Assembly: GCA_963082975.1 (NCBI GenBank)
Contig: OY720344.1
Coordinates: forward strand, 93,253,228-93,317,227
Direction of reading: 5' to 3'
From: Labia minor
Lineage: Eukaryota > Arthropoda > Insecta > Dermaptera > Spongiphoridae
DNA: 64,000 nucleotides
A model generated the notes under the pieces. The model was not told the origin of the DNA and did not search any database. It worked only from the letters and a program-made list of their open reading frames with translations. The translations under genes and the position numbers were made by a program. Shown here in pieces: positions 12,544 to 22,582 of this stretch (position 1 is the first letter of the stretch; each line of letters opens with the position of its first letter).

Positions 12544-14841
12544 ATGTGGTCTTTTAATAAAAATTCTCTTAATAATTATCAAAATAACCACAAAAGCTTT
12601 AATAAATACATTTATGAGAAATATAACCTAAAAATTCAAAAGCAGGTAAGGAGTTATGATGGATTAATTGTTAAAAAAGCAAAATTATTAAGTTCTTTGA
12701 ATTTCTTAAAAAGATGTCGTGATCAAGATATTATACCAAAAGGCTTTTATATTAAGCGAGTTGTATACACAAAAAGAGCGACTAGCATATATAATAATGC
12801 TAGTTTGGCTCTGTTACGAGAACGCATCACAAATATCAGGCAAGTTTTATTTACATTAGACACTGATTTATTCAATATATATAATAATCTAAAATCTGTT
12901 TTAACCCAGGAAGAAATTTCTTATTTGCAGCACGTATCCCAGACACACTTTAAATTTACACATAAAAAACAAACCGATATTCAAAAATCAAAATTTGATA
13001 AACTTTCATTCAATAAGACTAAAACATCTATTCAGAATTTTGATAATAACAAATTAGTAGTCAATCTATCAAATAAAAGTCTTGACAAAAATACCATCTC
13101 AGTGTTAGCAAAAGGACCAAAGTTCTCCATAGCACCGAATAAAATTCCAAAAATTGAGATAGTTAGTTCAATTGAATCATCCTTATATAACTTACCAAAC
13201 AACATTGCAGAGGAAATTAGATTTGATACGATTAACATACTGAAAAATGCTAAACCACCCAAACCAAATTTGACAAAATCTGAGATGCGTGCTCTGAAGG
13301 AAATTAGAAACGATGACTCTCTAAAGATTATCCCTGCCGACAAAGGTAACGCCACTGTTGTAATGAATACAGTGGATTATAAACAAAAAATGGAAAATAT
13401 TTTGAATTCTTCTACCTACGAAATACAGAAAAAAGATCCAACGGATAAATTCTGTAGAAAACTAAAATCAATAATAAAGAATCTACCTATTGAGGAAAAA
13501 GATAAAGATAAATTAAAACCGAAAGATCCACAAATACCAAAAATATACGGTAATCCCAAAATCCATAAAACCAACAAACCTTTAAGACCAATAGTTAGTC
13601 AAATCAATTCAGTGACTTACAACTCATCAAAATATCTAGCACATTTGTTAAAACCATTTACAGGTACTAATTTTTCATACGTTAAAAATTCCACCCACTT
13701 AGTAGAAATGTTATCAAAAGTAGAAATTACAAAAAATGATATATTGGTGAGTCTGGATGTGGACTCCTTGTACACAAATGTTCCTATTGACGAGACCATT
13801 GAGATTATAAAATCAAACATTACATTAGATAAAAATACTCTCGAATTAATAGAATTTTGCCAAAAATCTACATACTTTATTTATGATAAAAAGATTTATA
13901 AGCAAAAAGAAGGATGTGCTATGGGTAGTCCACTAAGCCCAGTATTCGCTAACATATTCATGGAAGAATTTGAATCAAAATTGGTCAATAATGCAATAAA
14001 GAAACCAAAACTGTTTCTTAGATATGTGGATGATATTTTGATGATTTGGCCTCATGGTAAGGATTCTTTAGTTAAATTTGTAGAAGCAGCAAATAATTTA
14101 CATAAAAATATAAAACTAAGCGTTGAATGGGAAATAAATGAAGAGTTACCGTTTCTTGATGTATTAATTAAAAAGAAACAGAATAGATTAAGGTTTGATA
14201 TTTTCAGGAAAACAACTCACACCAACAGATATATCCACGCAGATTCCCACCACCATCCATCACAAAAATATGGAGTGATAAAAACACTGCACAAAAGAGC
14301 CGAAGAGATATGCTCAAATGAAAACATTAAAAAAGAAAAACAACGATTGAAGGAAGCTTTCATAAACAATGGCTTCTCGGAATATGAAATTAGGAAATTC
14401 AGTAAAACAAAAAAGACAGAAATCAAAAATGAAAATGAAAAACCAATATACAGATCACAAATAACATTACCTTATATAAAAGGAACAACAGAAAAAATAG
14501 CGTCAAAATTGAGGAAACACAACATCAGAGTAACATATAAACCTCATAAACAAATGTCTTCTCTCACCTCAAATATAAAAGACAAAATTAAAAACGAAAA
14601 TAATGGAGTTTATAAGGTAACTTGTGAATGCAAAAAAGTATACATTGGTGAAACAAGTAGAAAGATTTCTACAAGACTGTCTGAACATGAGAGAGCCATT
14701 AGATTGAAACATCCAAATCAATCAGCAATTGCAGAACATGCCTTAACAACAGGACATAAAATAAATTTAGATAATGTAGAAACACTTCATATTGAAAATA
14801 ATTGGTGGAAAAGAAAAAATAAAAGAATCTATAGAAATTGA
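12544..14841 (+). pseudogene. Penelope-like RT/GIY-YIG ORF with C-terminal frameshift
   Basis: Starts at ATG 12544 (MWSFNKNSL) and is identical in content to the intact unit until an extra A in the A-run near 14813-14819. This shifts the frame after NNWWKRK and stops it at 14841. About 33 native C-terminal residues are replaced by a few out-of-frame ones. The RT core and the GIY-YIG catalytic region are upstream of the lesion, so partial activity cannot be excluded. The native stop lies at 14915-14917. Confidence 0.85.
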
Positions 14842-14917
14842 TAATCATCCCAATAATATTAACAAAGAGGATGGATATAGACTTAATAAGATGTGGAACA
14901 TAGTGTTGGATGAGTAA

Positions 14918-15273
14918 AATTTGTCAGATTAAATTAAATATAATTAATCTAATGTGTATTTGTGTATATATCTTGATTATGGAAATAATTTAGTATCTTC
15001 ATTTTAGAGACATAATGCACTATCATACTTCTTGATTGTAAACGCTTGCTTTGACAATTGCTGCTGACTTCATGTTGAGATTAAGAATTGGCGGTAAAAA
15101 TTGGAGCCAAAAATTGGCGCCAATATCACTGCCTATATAAGAGGTGACGTGTCCCGACATGCATCAGTCCGCTTGAATCGGAGCAAGCGTACGGTTACTT
15201 GAAAACGACTGCAGAATAAGCAGTTGAAACGTTGTACAATTATTTTAATTTAATAAATAATTTTATACAAATA
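14918..15273 (+). promoter_or_regulatory. Penelope inter-unit region with TATA/Inr core promoter
   Basis: Non-coding segment between the two full units. TATATAA at 15134-15140 is followed, at canonical spacing (about 32 bp), by TCAGT at 15164-15168, the arthropod initiator consensus. A 12-bp palindrome ATTGGCGCCAAT precedes it. Downstream of the predicted start are the hairpin CGCTTG-AATCGGAG-CAAGCG and a hammerhead-like hairpin before the ATG at 15274. This fits an internal promoter in a pseudo-LTR driving the next unit. Confidence 0.62.
15198..15239 (+). ncRNA. degenerate hammerhead-ribozyme-like motif
   Basis: CTTGAAAACG, a hairpin (ACTGC...GCAGT, loop AGAATAA), TGAAACG and then TTGTACAA are laid out like the type I hammerheads known in Penelope-like elements (CUGAUGA, stem II, GAAA, short stem III). 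The CUGAUGA core is not intact and I could not find a good stem I partner, so activity is doubtful. It is repeated in each unit (about 12468, 15198 and 17927 on plus, and inverted near 9270-9320). Confidence 0.35.
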
Positions 15274-17646
15274 ATGTGGTCTTTTAATAAAAATTCTCTT
15301 AATAATTATCAAAATAACCACAAAAGCTTTAATAAATACATTTATGAGAAATATAACCTAAAAATTCAAAAGCAGGTAAGGAGTTATGATGGATTAATTG
15401 TTAAAAAAGCAAAATTATTAAGTTCTTTGAATTTCTTAAAAAGATGTCGTGATCAAGATATTATACCAAAAGGCTTTTATATTAAGCGAGTTGTATACAC
15501 AAAAAGAGCGACTAGCATATATAATAATGCTAGTTTGGCTCTGTTACGAGAACGCATCACAAATATCAGGCAAGTTTTATTTACATTAGACACTGATTTA
15601 TTCAATATATATAATAATCTAAAATCTGTTTTAACCCAGGAAGAAATTTCTTATTTGCAGCACGTATCCCAGACACACTTTAAATTTACACATAAAAAAC
15701 AAACCGATATTCAAAAATCAAAATTTGATAAACTTTCATTCAATAAGACTAAAACATCTATTCAGAATTTTGATAATAACAAATTAGTAGTCAATCTATC
15801 AAATAAAAGTCTTGACAAAAATACCATCTCAGTGTTAGCAAAAGGACCAAAGTTCTCCATAGCACCGAATAAAATTCCAAAAATTGAGATAGTTAGTTCA
15901 ATTGAATCATCCTTATATAACTTACCAAACAACATTGCAGAGGAAATTAGATTTGATACGATTAACATACTGAAAAATGCTAAACCACCCAAACCAAATT
16001 TGACAAAATCTGAGATGCGTGCTCTGAAGGAAATTAGAAACGATGACTCTCTAAAGATTATCCCTGCCGACAAAGGTAACGCCACTGTTGTAATGAATAC
16101 AGTGGATTATAAACAAAAAATGGAAAATATTTTGAATTCTTCTACCTACGAAATACAGAAAAAAGATCCAACGGATAAATTCTGTAGAAAACTAAAATCA
16201 ATAATAAAGAATCTACCTATTGAGGAAAAAGATAAAGATAAATTAAAACCGAAAGATCCACAAATACCAAAAATATACGGTAATCCCAAAATCCATAAAA
16301 CCAACAAACCTTTAAGACCAATAGTTAGTCAAATCAATTCAGTGACTTACAACTCATCAAAATATCTAGCACATTTGTTAAAACCATTTACAGGTACTAA
16401 TTTTTCATACGTTAAAAATTCCACCCACTTAGTAGAAATGTTATCAAAAGTAGAAATTACAAAAAATGATATATTGGTGAGTCTGGATGTGGACTCCTTG
16501 TACACAAATGTTCCTATTGACGAGACCATTGAGATTATAAAATCAAACATTACATTAGATAAAAATACTCTCGAATTAATAGAATTTTGCCAAAAATCTA
16601 CATACTTTATTTATGATAAAAAGATTTATAAGCAAAAAGAAGGATGTGCTATGGGTAGTCCACTAAGCCCAGTATTCGCTAACATATTCATGGAAGAATT
16701 TGAATCAAAATTGGTCAATAATGCAATAAAGAAACCAAAACTGTTTCTTAGATATGTGGATGATATTTTGATGATTTGGCCTCATGGTAAGGATTCTTTA
16801 GTTAAATTTGTAGAAGCAGCAAATAATTTACATAAAAATATAAAACTAAGCGTTGAATGGGAAATAAATGAAGAGTTACCGTTTCTTGATGTATTAATTA
16901 AAAAGAAACAGAATAGATTAAGGTTTGATATTTTCAGGAAAACAACTCACACCAACAGATATATCCACGCAGATTCCCACCACCATCCATCACAAAAATA
17001 TGGAGTGATAAAAACACTGCACAAAAGAGCCGAAGAGATATGCTCAAATGAAAACATTAAAAAAGAAAAACAACGATTGAAGGAAGCTTTCATAAACAAT
17101 GGCTTCTCGGAATATGAAATTAGGAAATTCAGTAAAACAAAAAAGACAGAAATCAAAAATGAAAATGAAAAACCAATATACAGATCACAAATAACATTAC
17201 CTTATATAAAAGGAACAACAGAAAAAATAGCGTCAAAATTGAGGAAACACAACATCAGAGTAACATATAAACCTCATAAACAAATGTCTTCTCTCACCTC
17301 AAATATAAAAGACAAAATTAAAAACGAAAATAATGGAGTTTATAAGGTAACTTGTGAATGCAAAAAAGTATACATTGGTGAAACAAGTAGAAAGATTTCT
17401 ACAAGACTGTCTGAACATGAGAGAGCCATTAGATTGAAACATCCAAATCAATCAGCAATTGCAGAACATGCCTTAACAACAGGACATAAAATAAATTTAG
17501 ATAATGTAGAAACACTTCATATTGAAAATAATTGGTGGAAAAGAAAAATAAAAGAATCTATAGAAATTGATAATCATCCCAATAATATTAACAAAGAGGA
17601 TGGATATAGACTTAATAAGATGTGGAACATAGTGTTGGATGAGTAA
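15274..17646 (+). CDS. Penelope-like retroelement reverse transcriptase with GIY-YIG endonuclease (intact)
   Basis: Intact 790-residue ORF; ATG 15274 is the first methionine, because the frame is open further upstream only through non-ATG codons. N-terminal motifs include ADKGNATVV (265-273) and PKIYGNPKIHK (332-342). RT motif A is SLDVDSLYTNVP (Asp405), motif B GCAMGSPLSP (457-466), motif C YVDD (Asp496/497), and FLDV sits at 537-540. The C-terminal GIY-YIG nuclease spans about 685-775: GVY 688-690, YIG 700-702, Arg711 and Glu731-His732. The domain order is that of endonuclease-bearing Penelope-like elements, in which the nuclease nicks the target for primed reverse transcription. All catalytic residues are present, so this copy could be active. 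Confidence 0.93.
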   Translation: MWSFNKNSLNNYQNNHKSFNKYIYEKYNLKIQKQVRSYDGLIVKKAKLLSSLNFLKRCRDQDIIPKGFYIKRVVYTKRATSIYNNASLALLRERITNIRQVLFTLDTDLFNIYNNLKSVLTQEEISYLQHVSQTHFKFTHKKQTDIQKSKFDKLSFNKTKTSIQNFDNNKLVVNLSNKSLDKNTISVLAKGPKFSIAPNKIPKIEIVSSIESSLYNLPNNIAEEIRFDTINILKNAKPPKPNLTKSEMRALKEIRNDDSLKIIPADKGNATVVMNTVDYKQKMENILNSSTYEIQKKDPTDKFCRKLKSIIKNLPIEEKDKDKLKPKDPQIPKIYGNPKIHKTNKPLRPIVSQINSVTYNSSKYLAHLLKPFTGTNFSYVKNSTHLVEMLSKVEITKNDILVSLDVDSLYTNVPIDETIEIIKSNITLDKNTLELIEFCQKSTYFIYDKKIYKQKEGCAMGSPLSPVFANIFMEEFESKLVNNAIKKPKLFLRYVDDILMIWPHGKDSLVKFVEAANNLHKNIKLSVEWEINEELPFLDVLIKKKQNRLRFDIFRKTTHTNRYIHADSHHHPSQKYGVIKTLHKRAEEICSNENIKKEKQRLKEAFINNGFSEYEIRKFSKTKKTEIKNENEKPIYRSQITLPYIKGTTEKIASKLRKHNIRVTYKPHKQMSSLTSNIKDKIKNENNGVYKVTCECKKVYIGETSRKISTRLSEHERAIRLKHPNQSAIAEHALTTGHKINLDNVETLHIENNWWKRKIKESIEIDNHPNNINKEDGYRLNKMWNIVLDE

Positions 17647-18030
17647 AATTTGTCAGATTAAATTAAATATAATTAATCTAATGTGTATTTGTGTATATAT
17701 CTTGATTATGGAAATAATTTAGTATCTTCATTTTAGAGACATAATGCACTATCATACTTCTTGATTGTAAACGCTTGCTTTGACAATTGCTGCTGACTTC
17801 ATGTTGAGATTAAGAATTGGCGGTAAAAATTGGAGCCAAAAATTGGCGCCAATATCACTGCCTATATAAGAGGTGACGTGTCCCGACATGCATCAGTCCG
17901 CTTGAATCGGAGCAAGCGTACGGTTACTTGAAAACGACTGCAGAATAAGCAGTTGAAACGTTGTACAATTATTTTAATTTAATAAATAATTTTATACAAA
18001 TAATGTGGTCTTTTAATAAAAATTCTCTTA
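17647..18030 (+). repeat. pseudo-LTR-like region and start of a further unit, array end
   Basis: Third forward copy of the inter-unit region. It continues through the ATG of a would-be next unit (ATGTGGTCTTTTAAT...) for only about ten codons before the array stops at the right target duplication. Confidence 0.8.
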
Positions 18031-18043
18031 ATAGAACATATAA
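18031..18043. repeat. target-site duplication, right of Penelope array
   Basis: ATAGAACATATAA, identical to 9164-9176. It is followed within 25 bp by the polypyrimidine tract and AG acceptor of the next exon, so the array lies inside an intron. Confidence 0.75.
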
Positions 18044-18066
18044 CAATTGAATTTTTTGTGTTTCAG

Positions 18067-19056
18067 ATGGAGATTATCGGAAATTCTGATTCTGATGCGA
18101 TAAAAGTTAGTAAAAAAAATCATCAATTTCTTAACTTATTATTTCTTTAATAATTTTTATTGAAATACCTTTAATAATTTGCTTTTGCTATTTTCATATT
18201 TTTCAGAACGTAAACCCACCAATAATATGGGAAATTTGTGTACGTATTAATATTGAATATATTACTCTTTTTTTTATAGTAAATAAAGTAAATTTACTAA
18301 TAAAATTTTTTATTTTTTTTTTAATATAGTTACGAAAAATTATAATATACCCTAATTTTATTGATGTAAGTATATTATTATTATTTTATTATTATTGAAA
18401 TTGAAATTTCATTCATTTAGTTAATTCAAATTTTAATATTTGTTATTTATACTATAAATTTTTTTAAATTTTTTTTTTAGATTTATGAATTACAAATAAT
18501 TATCTTTTCGGCAACACGAACAAAATCGTTTAAAAAATATTTCTTATATAGTCACGTAAGCATCTTTATTTGAATAATAATTTTAATTTTTTAATAAAAT
18601 GTTTTTTTTAACTATTAATATTTTGGACGATATTGTGATTATTTGTTAATAATACAAATTATTCTCTCTTTTTTAGATACATATTTCTCAAGATAGTCAA
18701 TTTAATGTAAATAATCAATTTATTACTGAATTTTAAAAACAAATACTTTTTAAAAAAAATTTAAGAATAATTATTTTTCTTAATTTCAGAATTATTCATC
18801 ATCGTCATCATCATCATCTCCTCATCTATTATCAATCCAATATAAAAATAAATCATCAATTTTAAGAGTAAGTGCAAATATTTTATATATTAACCTTTTT
18901 TTTTTAATTATGAATTTAAACTCAAATTAAAAATTAATTTTAAATTTTTGAATTTTTTTTCAGATCGCCCAATGGCATAAATTCATTTTTATTTTAATTG
19001 TATTTCAAATAGTATCTACTATATTTTATTTAATTATATATATATTTTTTTATTAA
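18067..19056 (+). CDS. micro-exon gene: seven short phase-0 exons, C-terminal membrane anchor
   Basis: Exons at 18067-18105, 18207-18239, 18330-18365, 18481-18555, 18677-18706, 18790-18867 and 18964-19056 (39, 33, 36, 75, 30, 78 and 93 nt). Every exon is a multiple of three and every intron is phase 0. Introns are 83-121 nt with pyrimidine-rich AG acceptors and donors GTTAGT, GTACGT, GTAAGT, GTAAGC, GTAAAT and GTAAGT. The joined frame is open for 127 residues. It starts MEIIGNSDSDAIK, has eight consecutive serines in exon 6 and ends in a hydrophobic segment (FIFILIVFQIVSTIFYLIIY), suggesting a C-terminal tail anchor with the rest cytosolic. I recognise no family. Exon 8597-8668 may precede it. 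The architecture resembles flatworm micro-exon genes, but the sequence does not. Any exon could be skipped without changing frame. Confidence 0.8.
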
Positions 19057-19061
19057 ATAAA
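19056..19061 (+). terminator. polyadenylation signal of the micro-exon gene
   Basis: AATAAA overlaps the last base of the TAA stop. It is the nearest consensus signal, though in AT-rich DNA such hexamers are common by chance. Confidence 0.4.
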
Positions 19062-19246
19062 TTGTTTTTCTTTTATAAATAATCTAACATAATTTGAAAT
19101 TAATCATATCATTCAAAATATTTTCTACTAATTATATGTTTCACAATTCAGCATTTATTCGTAAAATTATTTATTATTAATAAATTTATAAAAAGAATAT
19201 TACGAAAATATTTATAGAGAATTTTCTCAAGGTAAAGTTTACAGAG

Positions 19247-19465
19247 CAGTGTTCCCTCTAATTTTTCGTGACTTGTGTGTGCACATTTTTATAAGTGTGT
19301 AGTGTTTTCCAAAATAATTTTTCAGCGGCAATTTCAAAATGCGTATATAAAAAAAGACAATACAAGAATAGTAGTAAATTTTTTGTGCGCGCGAATAATT
19401 TTCATGTGCGCTATGTTTAAAACTTGTGTGCGCGCGCACACGCGCACAGCTTAGATGGAACACTG
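19247..19465. mobile_element. hAT-type MITE with 8-bp duplication
   Basis: 219-bp non-coding element. The left end CAGTGTTCCCTCTAA and the right end (reverse complement) CAGTGTTCCATCTAAG are inverted repeats. Flanks TTACAGAG (19239-19246) and ATACAGAG (19466-19473) match at 7 of 8 bases, as expected for a hAT target duplication. The right half is rich in alternating GCGCAC. Confidence 0.8.
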
Positions 19466-19688
19466 ATACAGAGTGAAATTTTAATTTTGTTTTTTTATAT
19501 TTTGGGTTTTAGTTTTTATTATTAAATTTAATGACTAAAACGCATTAATATATTTTATAATATTCTAATTATTAATAGAATAGAATATCTGGATAGATTC
19601 AGGTTGAACAATTTATAAAAATAAGTTTGCACGCTTAAAGCACAACCTGCTTCTCTGGTTACTTAATCAATAATAATATTCTTTATAT

Positions 19689-19925
19689 CAGGGGTGTCTA
19701 AACTATGACCATTCGAGGGCCACATTGCAAAAAAAAAAAAATATTCTGGGTCATATTGAAAAAAAATTAAAAAAAAAAAAGTCGGAAATATTTAAAAGAC
19801 TGATCCCAAAATCATTTTACCTTTTTGTTAAATACATATTGAAAAAATTTAAATATTTTTATAATTTGGGTTTGGGCCGCATCTCAAAGGGTTTTGGGTC
19901 GGGGACCACACTTTAGTCAAGCCTA
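19689..19925. mobile_element. hAT-type MITE, CAGGGGTG family
   Basis: 237-bp element beginning CAGGGGTGTCTAAACTATG with a degenerate inverted right end. The flanks CTTTATAT at 19681-19688 and 19926-19933 are a perfect 8-bp duplication. The frame spanning part of it starts with a non-ATG codon and is poly-Lys; it is not a gene. Confidence 0.75.
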
Positions 19926-19941
19926 CTTTATATAATATAAT

Positions 19942-20100
19942 CAGTGGCGCAACCAGGATTTGATCCTGGGAGGGGGGGGTATGACTAGCCGCTCCACCTT
20001 CCTATAGCGGGATCCCCACTCCCCCCCCCACCCGCCCGGGCTCTCTCAAAGACACATTTTAAATAAGATTTTTTTTTTAATTAAATATTTAAAAAAGTTT
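19942..20100. mobile_element. possible hAT element end (CAGTGGCGCAACC)
   Basis: CAGTGGCGCAACCAGGAT is a typical hAT-type terminus, followed by a poly-G/poly-C patch. I did not find the partner terminus or a duplication; the right limit given is arbitrary. Confidence 0.3.
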
Positions 20101-20849
20101 TGTAAATGAAACACTGATTTTACAAAATCTGGTAAAAAAATTTAATTTTGTCTTTTATTTACTCGTATTCACGGTTTTAGAAAGAAAATATTTTTTTCCA
20201 GCTATAAGTAAATCATTTTAGCTTTCCTCGTGGAATGAATACGATGGTCGGAAAATTTTGAAAATTTTTGCTCCGAGATTTTTGAGATCTCCACTTTTCA
20301 GAGGGTTCTGAATCCAAAACTGCAAAAAAAAAATTTTTGAACCGGCCGGCCGGCCGTTCGTTACCGAGATTACGTCTAAACAAAATGAGATATTGTCTTG
20401 AAATTTGATATTTAGATGTTTTTTTTGGGAATTGGATTGTTTTTGGACAAGATCGGACCATAAGTAAGGTAAGGGTAGTTTAAAGAGGTGTCAAAGCACA
20501 TTTTATTGATTTTCTCAATAAATACCGATTTTTATGAGAATTATACTATCGTATTAAATTTATATGGAATCGAATTTACTAATAGTTTCATTATATTCAT
20601 TTTTACCTAAACTTAATAATAAAGGAGTTATTTATAAAAAAAAACTACATTAAGATTTCGAAAACTTTTGGTCCGCCCGTAGTGGCAGGATATTTTGAAA
20701 AAATTAGTCTTCGGTTCATAATTTTTATGAAATTAGCAATTAATGTATTAATAATAAAAAATATTTAGAATTTGAGTAATATTTTTATTTATATTATATT
20801 TAAATAATAGTCAAATTTTACAATGATATAGTAATCTTATATTAAGTCT
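20101..20849. other. spacer with short GGCC repeat
   Basis: AT-rich apart from CCGGCCGGCCGGCCG near 20342-20356. The reverse open frame at 20213-20461 is probably chance; its amino acid composition is unremarkable and no domain is visible. Confidence 0.35.
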
Positions 20850-21489
20850 TTTTTACCGACCGACGATAGTAAGGGAGGTATTGTTTTCACACCAAATTTC
20901 ACATGTGGAGATTTTTACATATCTCCACGAATCATGCATTTTCTTAACAGAAAAAAGTATATTTAGCATGATGTCTGTCCGTCCGTCCGTATAGATGTGT
21001 ACAGCCTGAACGGCTCAACCGATTTTGATAAAATTTGGTATATTTACTTAATGCATCAGTGGGATGAATTGATCAACTTTTGGTGCCAATCCGGAAACCG
21101 GAAGTGGTAGTATTAGCGATCGACGATAGGAAGGGAAGGGTTATTTTCACACCAAATTTAACATGAGGAGATTTTTTTACATATCACCACGAATGTATTG
21201 GTTTTATCCTCGGGAAAAATCATCTTCATTATGTTTTTCTTAATTTAAAATTATGTGACGTCACCCAGCCCTTCATGACGTCACAGTCTCCTTATGATCA
21301 CGGGCAACGCCGGCTACTTCAGCTATATATTAAAAATAAAATAAAATTAAAAATATTTATGTAATATCCATATCTGTTTTTTATTAGTTTAATAGATATA
21401 TTAAAATTATTTGAAATTGTTTCTGTAGCTGGAAATTAATTTATTTCAAACTGTCGGTCGGTTCGGACCTGGCCACAGGTCAACTTATT
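20850..21489 (+). mobile_element. Helentron-like repeat, copy 3 (full length)
   Basis: Complete from TTTTTACCGACCGACG to hairpin GACCTGGCCACAGGTC (21466-21481) and terminal AACTTATT. The GTCY microsatellite is short here. Both TGACGTCA sites are present. The 3' copy of the inverted repeat has one mismatch. Confidence 0.65.
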
Positions 21490-21953
21490 AATTTTATTAT
21501 TAATTTTTATTTCCATGTATAGATTAAAAATTGTTAAAAAAAGAAAAATTTTGGTCAGAACAATCACATTCCACTAGTCACCTCTATCGAGTTTCTATCT
21601 TCGTCAAATTTTCTTATAACTAGCTTTATATTATCAACATAATGTGCTTTTGGTCTATCTCTCGGGTGTTTTTAATTTATTCCTTAACCTCTTTATTCAT
21701 CTATTCTCGATCCATGTGTTAATTTTAAAAATAATTATTAATAACAATTAACAATATTTAATATGATAATATTAAGACACTATTCTAGAAACAAATTTAA
21801 ATTGAAATAAGTAAATTTTTATAAAAATGTTCATAAATGTGTAATTTATCATAATTTGAATTAATATCATATTTATCGTATTTTAATTGTCAAAATATGC
21901 ATTACTGATTACCCCTCATTATGCTTTATTCCAAATATTTAAAGCATCTAATT

Positions 21954-22096
21954 TTATGGATATTTTTCAGAATATATATAAATTTCTTTCACTGGCCCCT
22001 CTCCAAGAATATCCAATGATATTGCATCCCCATACATTTCCCCTTCTATTCCTCTCTTCACCAACGTTTGAAATTCCATGACTTTTGTCAATAAAT
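21954..22096 (-). CDS. possible terminal exon of an unknown gene
   Basis: On the minus strand a good acceptor (TGTCGATTTTTCAG) precedes a 143-nt open stretch. With two bases of a split codon it reads LLTKVMEFQTLVKRGIEGEM onward to KYP and a stop at 21956-21954. An AATAAA lies about 25 nt past the stop. Base composition is richer than the surroundings. I could not connect it to an upstream exon with a strong donor, and no family is recognised, so it may be a relic or chance. Confidence 0.3.
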
Positions 22097-22415
22097 CTGA
22101 AAAATCGACAGGTGTATTGAAGAAAGAGTTTATTGACTCTGAGAATCGCCGAAAGCCATTTAAGATCTAAACTAAACATACAATATTTTTTTATTTATCT
22201 ATCAATATGAGTTTTCTTGATCTAGTAAATAATAATAGTTGGAAAAGCCAAACAAATACTGTATTATTTGCATTACTTAATATTGATAAATCTATTTTTT
22301 ATACATAATATATTTTCATACTAGATGATTAAATGAAATTTAAATCAACACACAAATAATATCATAATATTATTTTTTAAAATAAGTTTTTTTGTGTTTT
22401 TAATGAAAACGAGAT

Positions 22416-22582
22416 ATTTAAAAATAAACTTGTATTCAACTTTAAGATCATTTCGACAGTAACGTTGTCATCATAAGTTTGTACTTATACTAAAGAATAG
22501 TATAATAAGTAGTATACGAATGATCATTAATTGAATAAAAAAATTTATCTTGAAACATAAAACCGCGTGTTTTTAATAACTT
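22416..22582. mobile_element. foldback MITE, copy 2
   Basis: Shares ATGATCATTAA...AAATTTATCTTGAAACATAAAACCGC with the MITE at 7430-7604. The left arm is eroded but retains the TTCAACTTTAAGATCATTTCGACA segment. Confidence 0.55.

Larger units (their letters stand above)
9177..18030 (+). mobile_element. Penelope-like element array: one inverted and three tandem copies
   Basis: The block holds, left to right: an inverted copy (9177-11690) lacking the first ~95 codons; a head-to-head junction at about 11691; a forward copy truncated to the ORF C-terminus (11692-12187); a full unit with a frameshift; and a full intact unit. The forward units repeat with a 2729-2730 bp period. Both outer ends run past a copy of the inter-unit region into the first codons of a further unit. 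Tandem and inverted partial copies with pseudo-LTR-like repeated ends are characteristic of Penelope retroelements. One duplication flanks the entire block. Confidence 0.9.

Noticed and set aside
15373-15383. Splice-donor-like CAG|GTAAGG inside the Penelope ORF, hinting at an intron
   Set aside because: The frame is open straight through with protein-like sequence and no matching acceptor was evident; Penelope introns are known, but none is needed here.
19725-19916. Lys-rich 63-codon frame
   Set aside because: Made of A-runs inside a hAT MITE and has no true start of interest.
20340-20356. GGCC repeat as an origin or regulatory array
   Set aside because: Only four tetramers, no second array, no supporting context.
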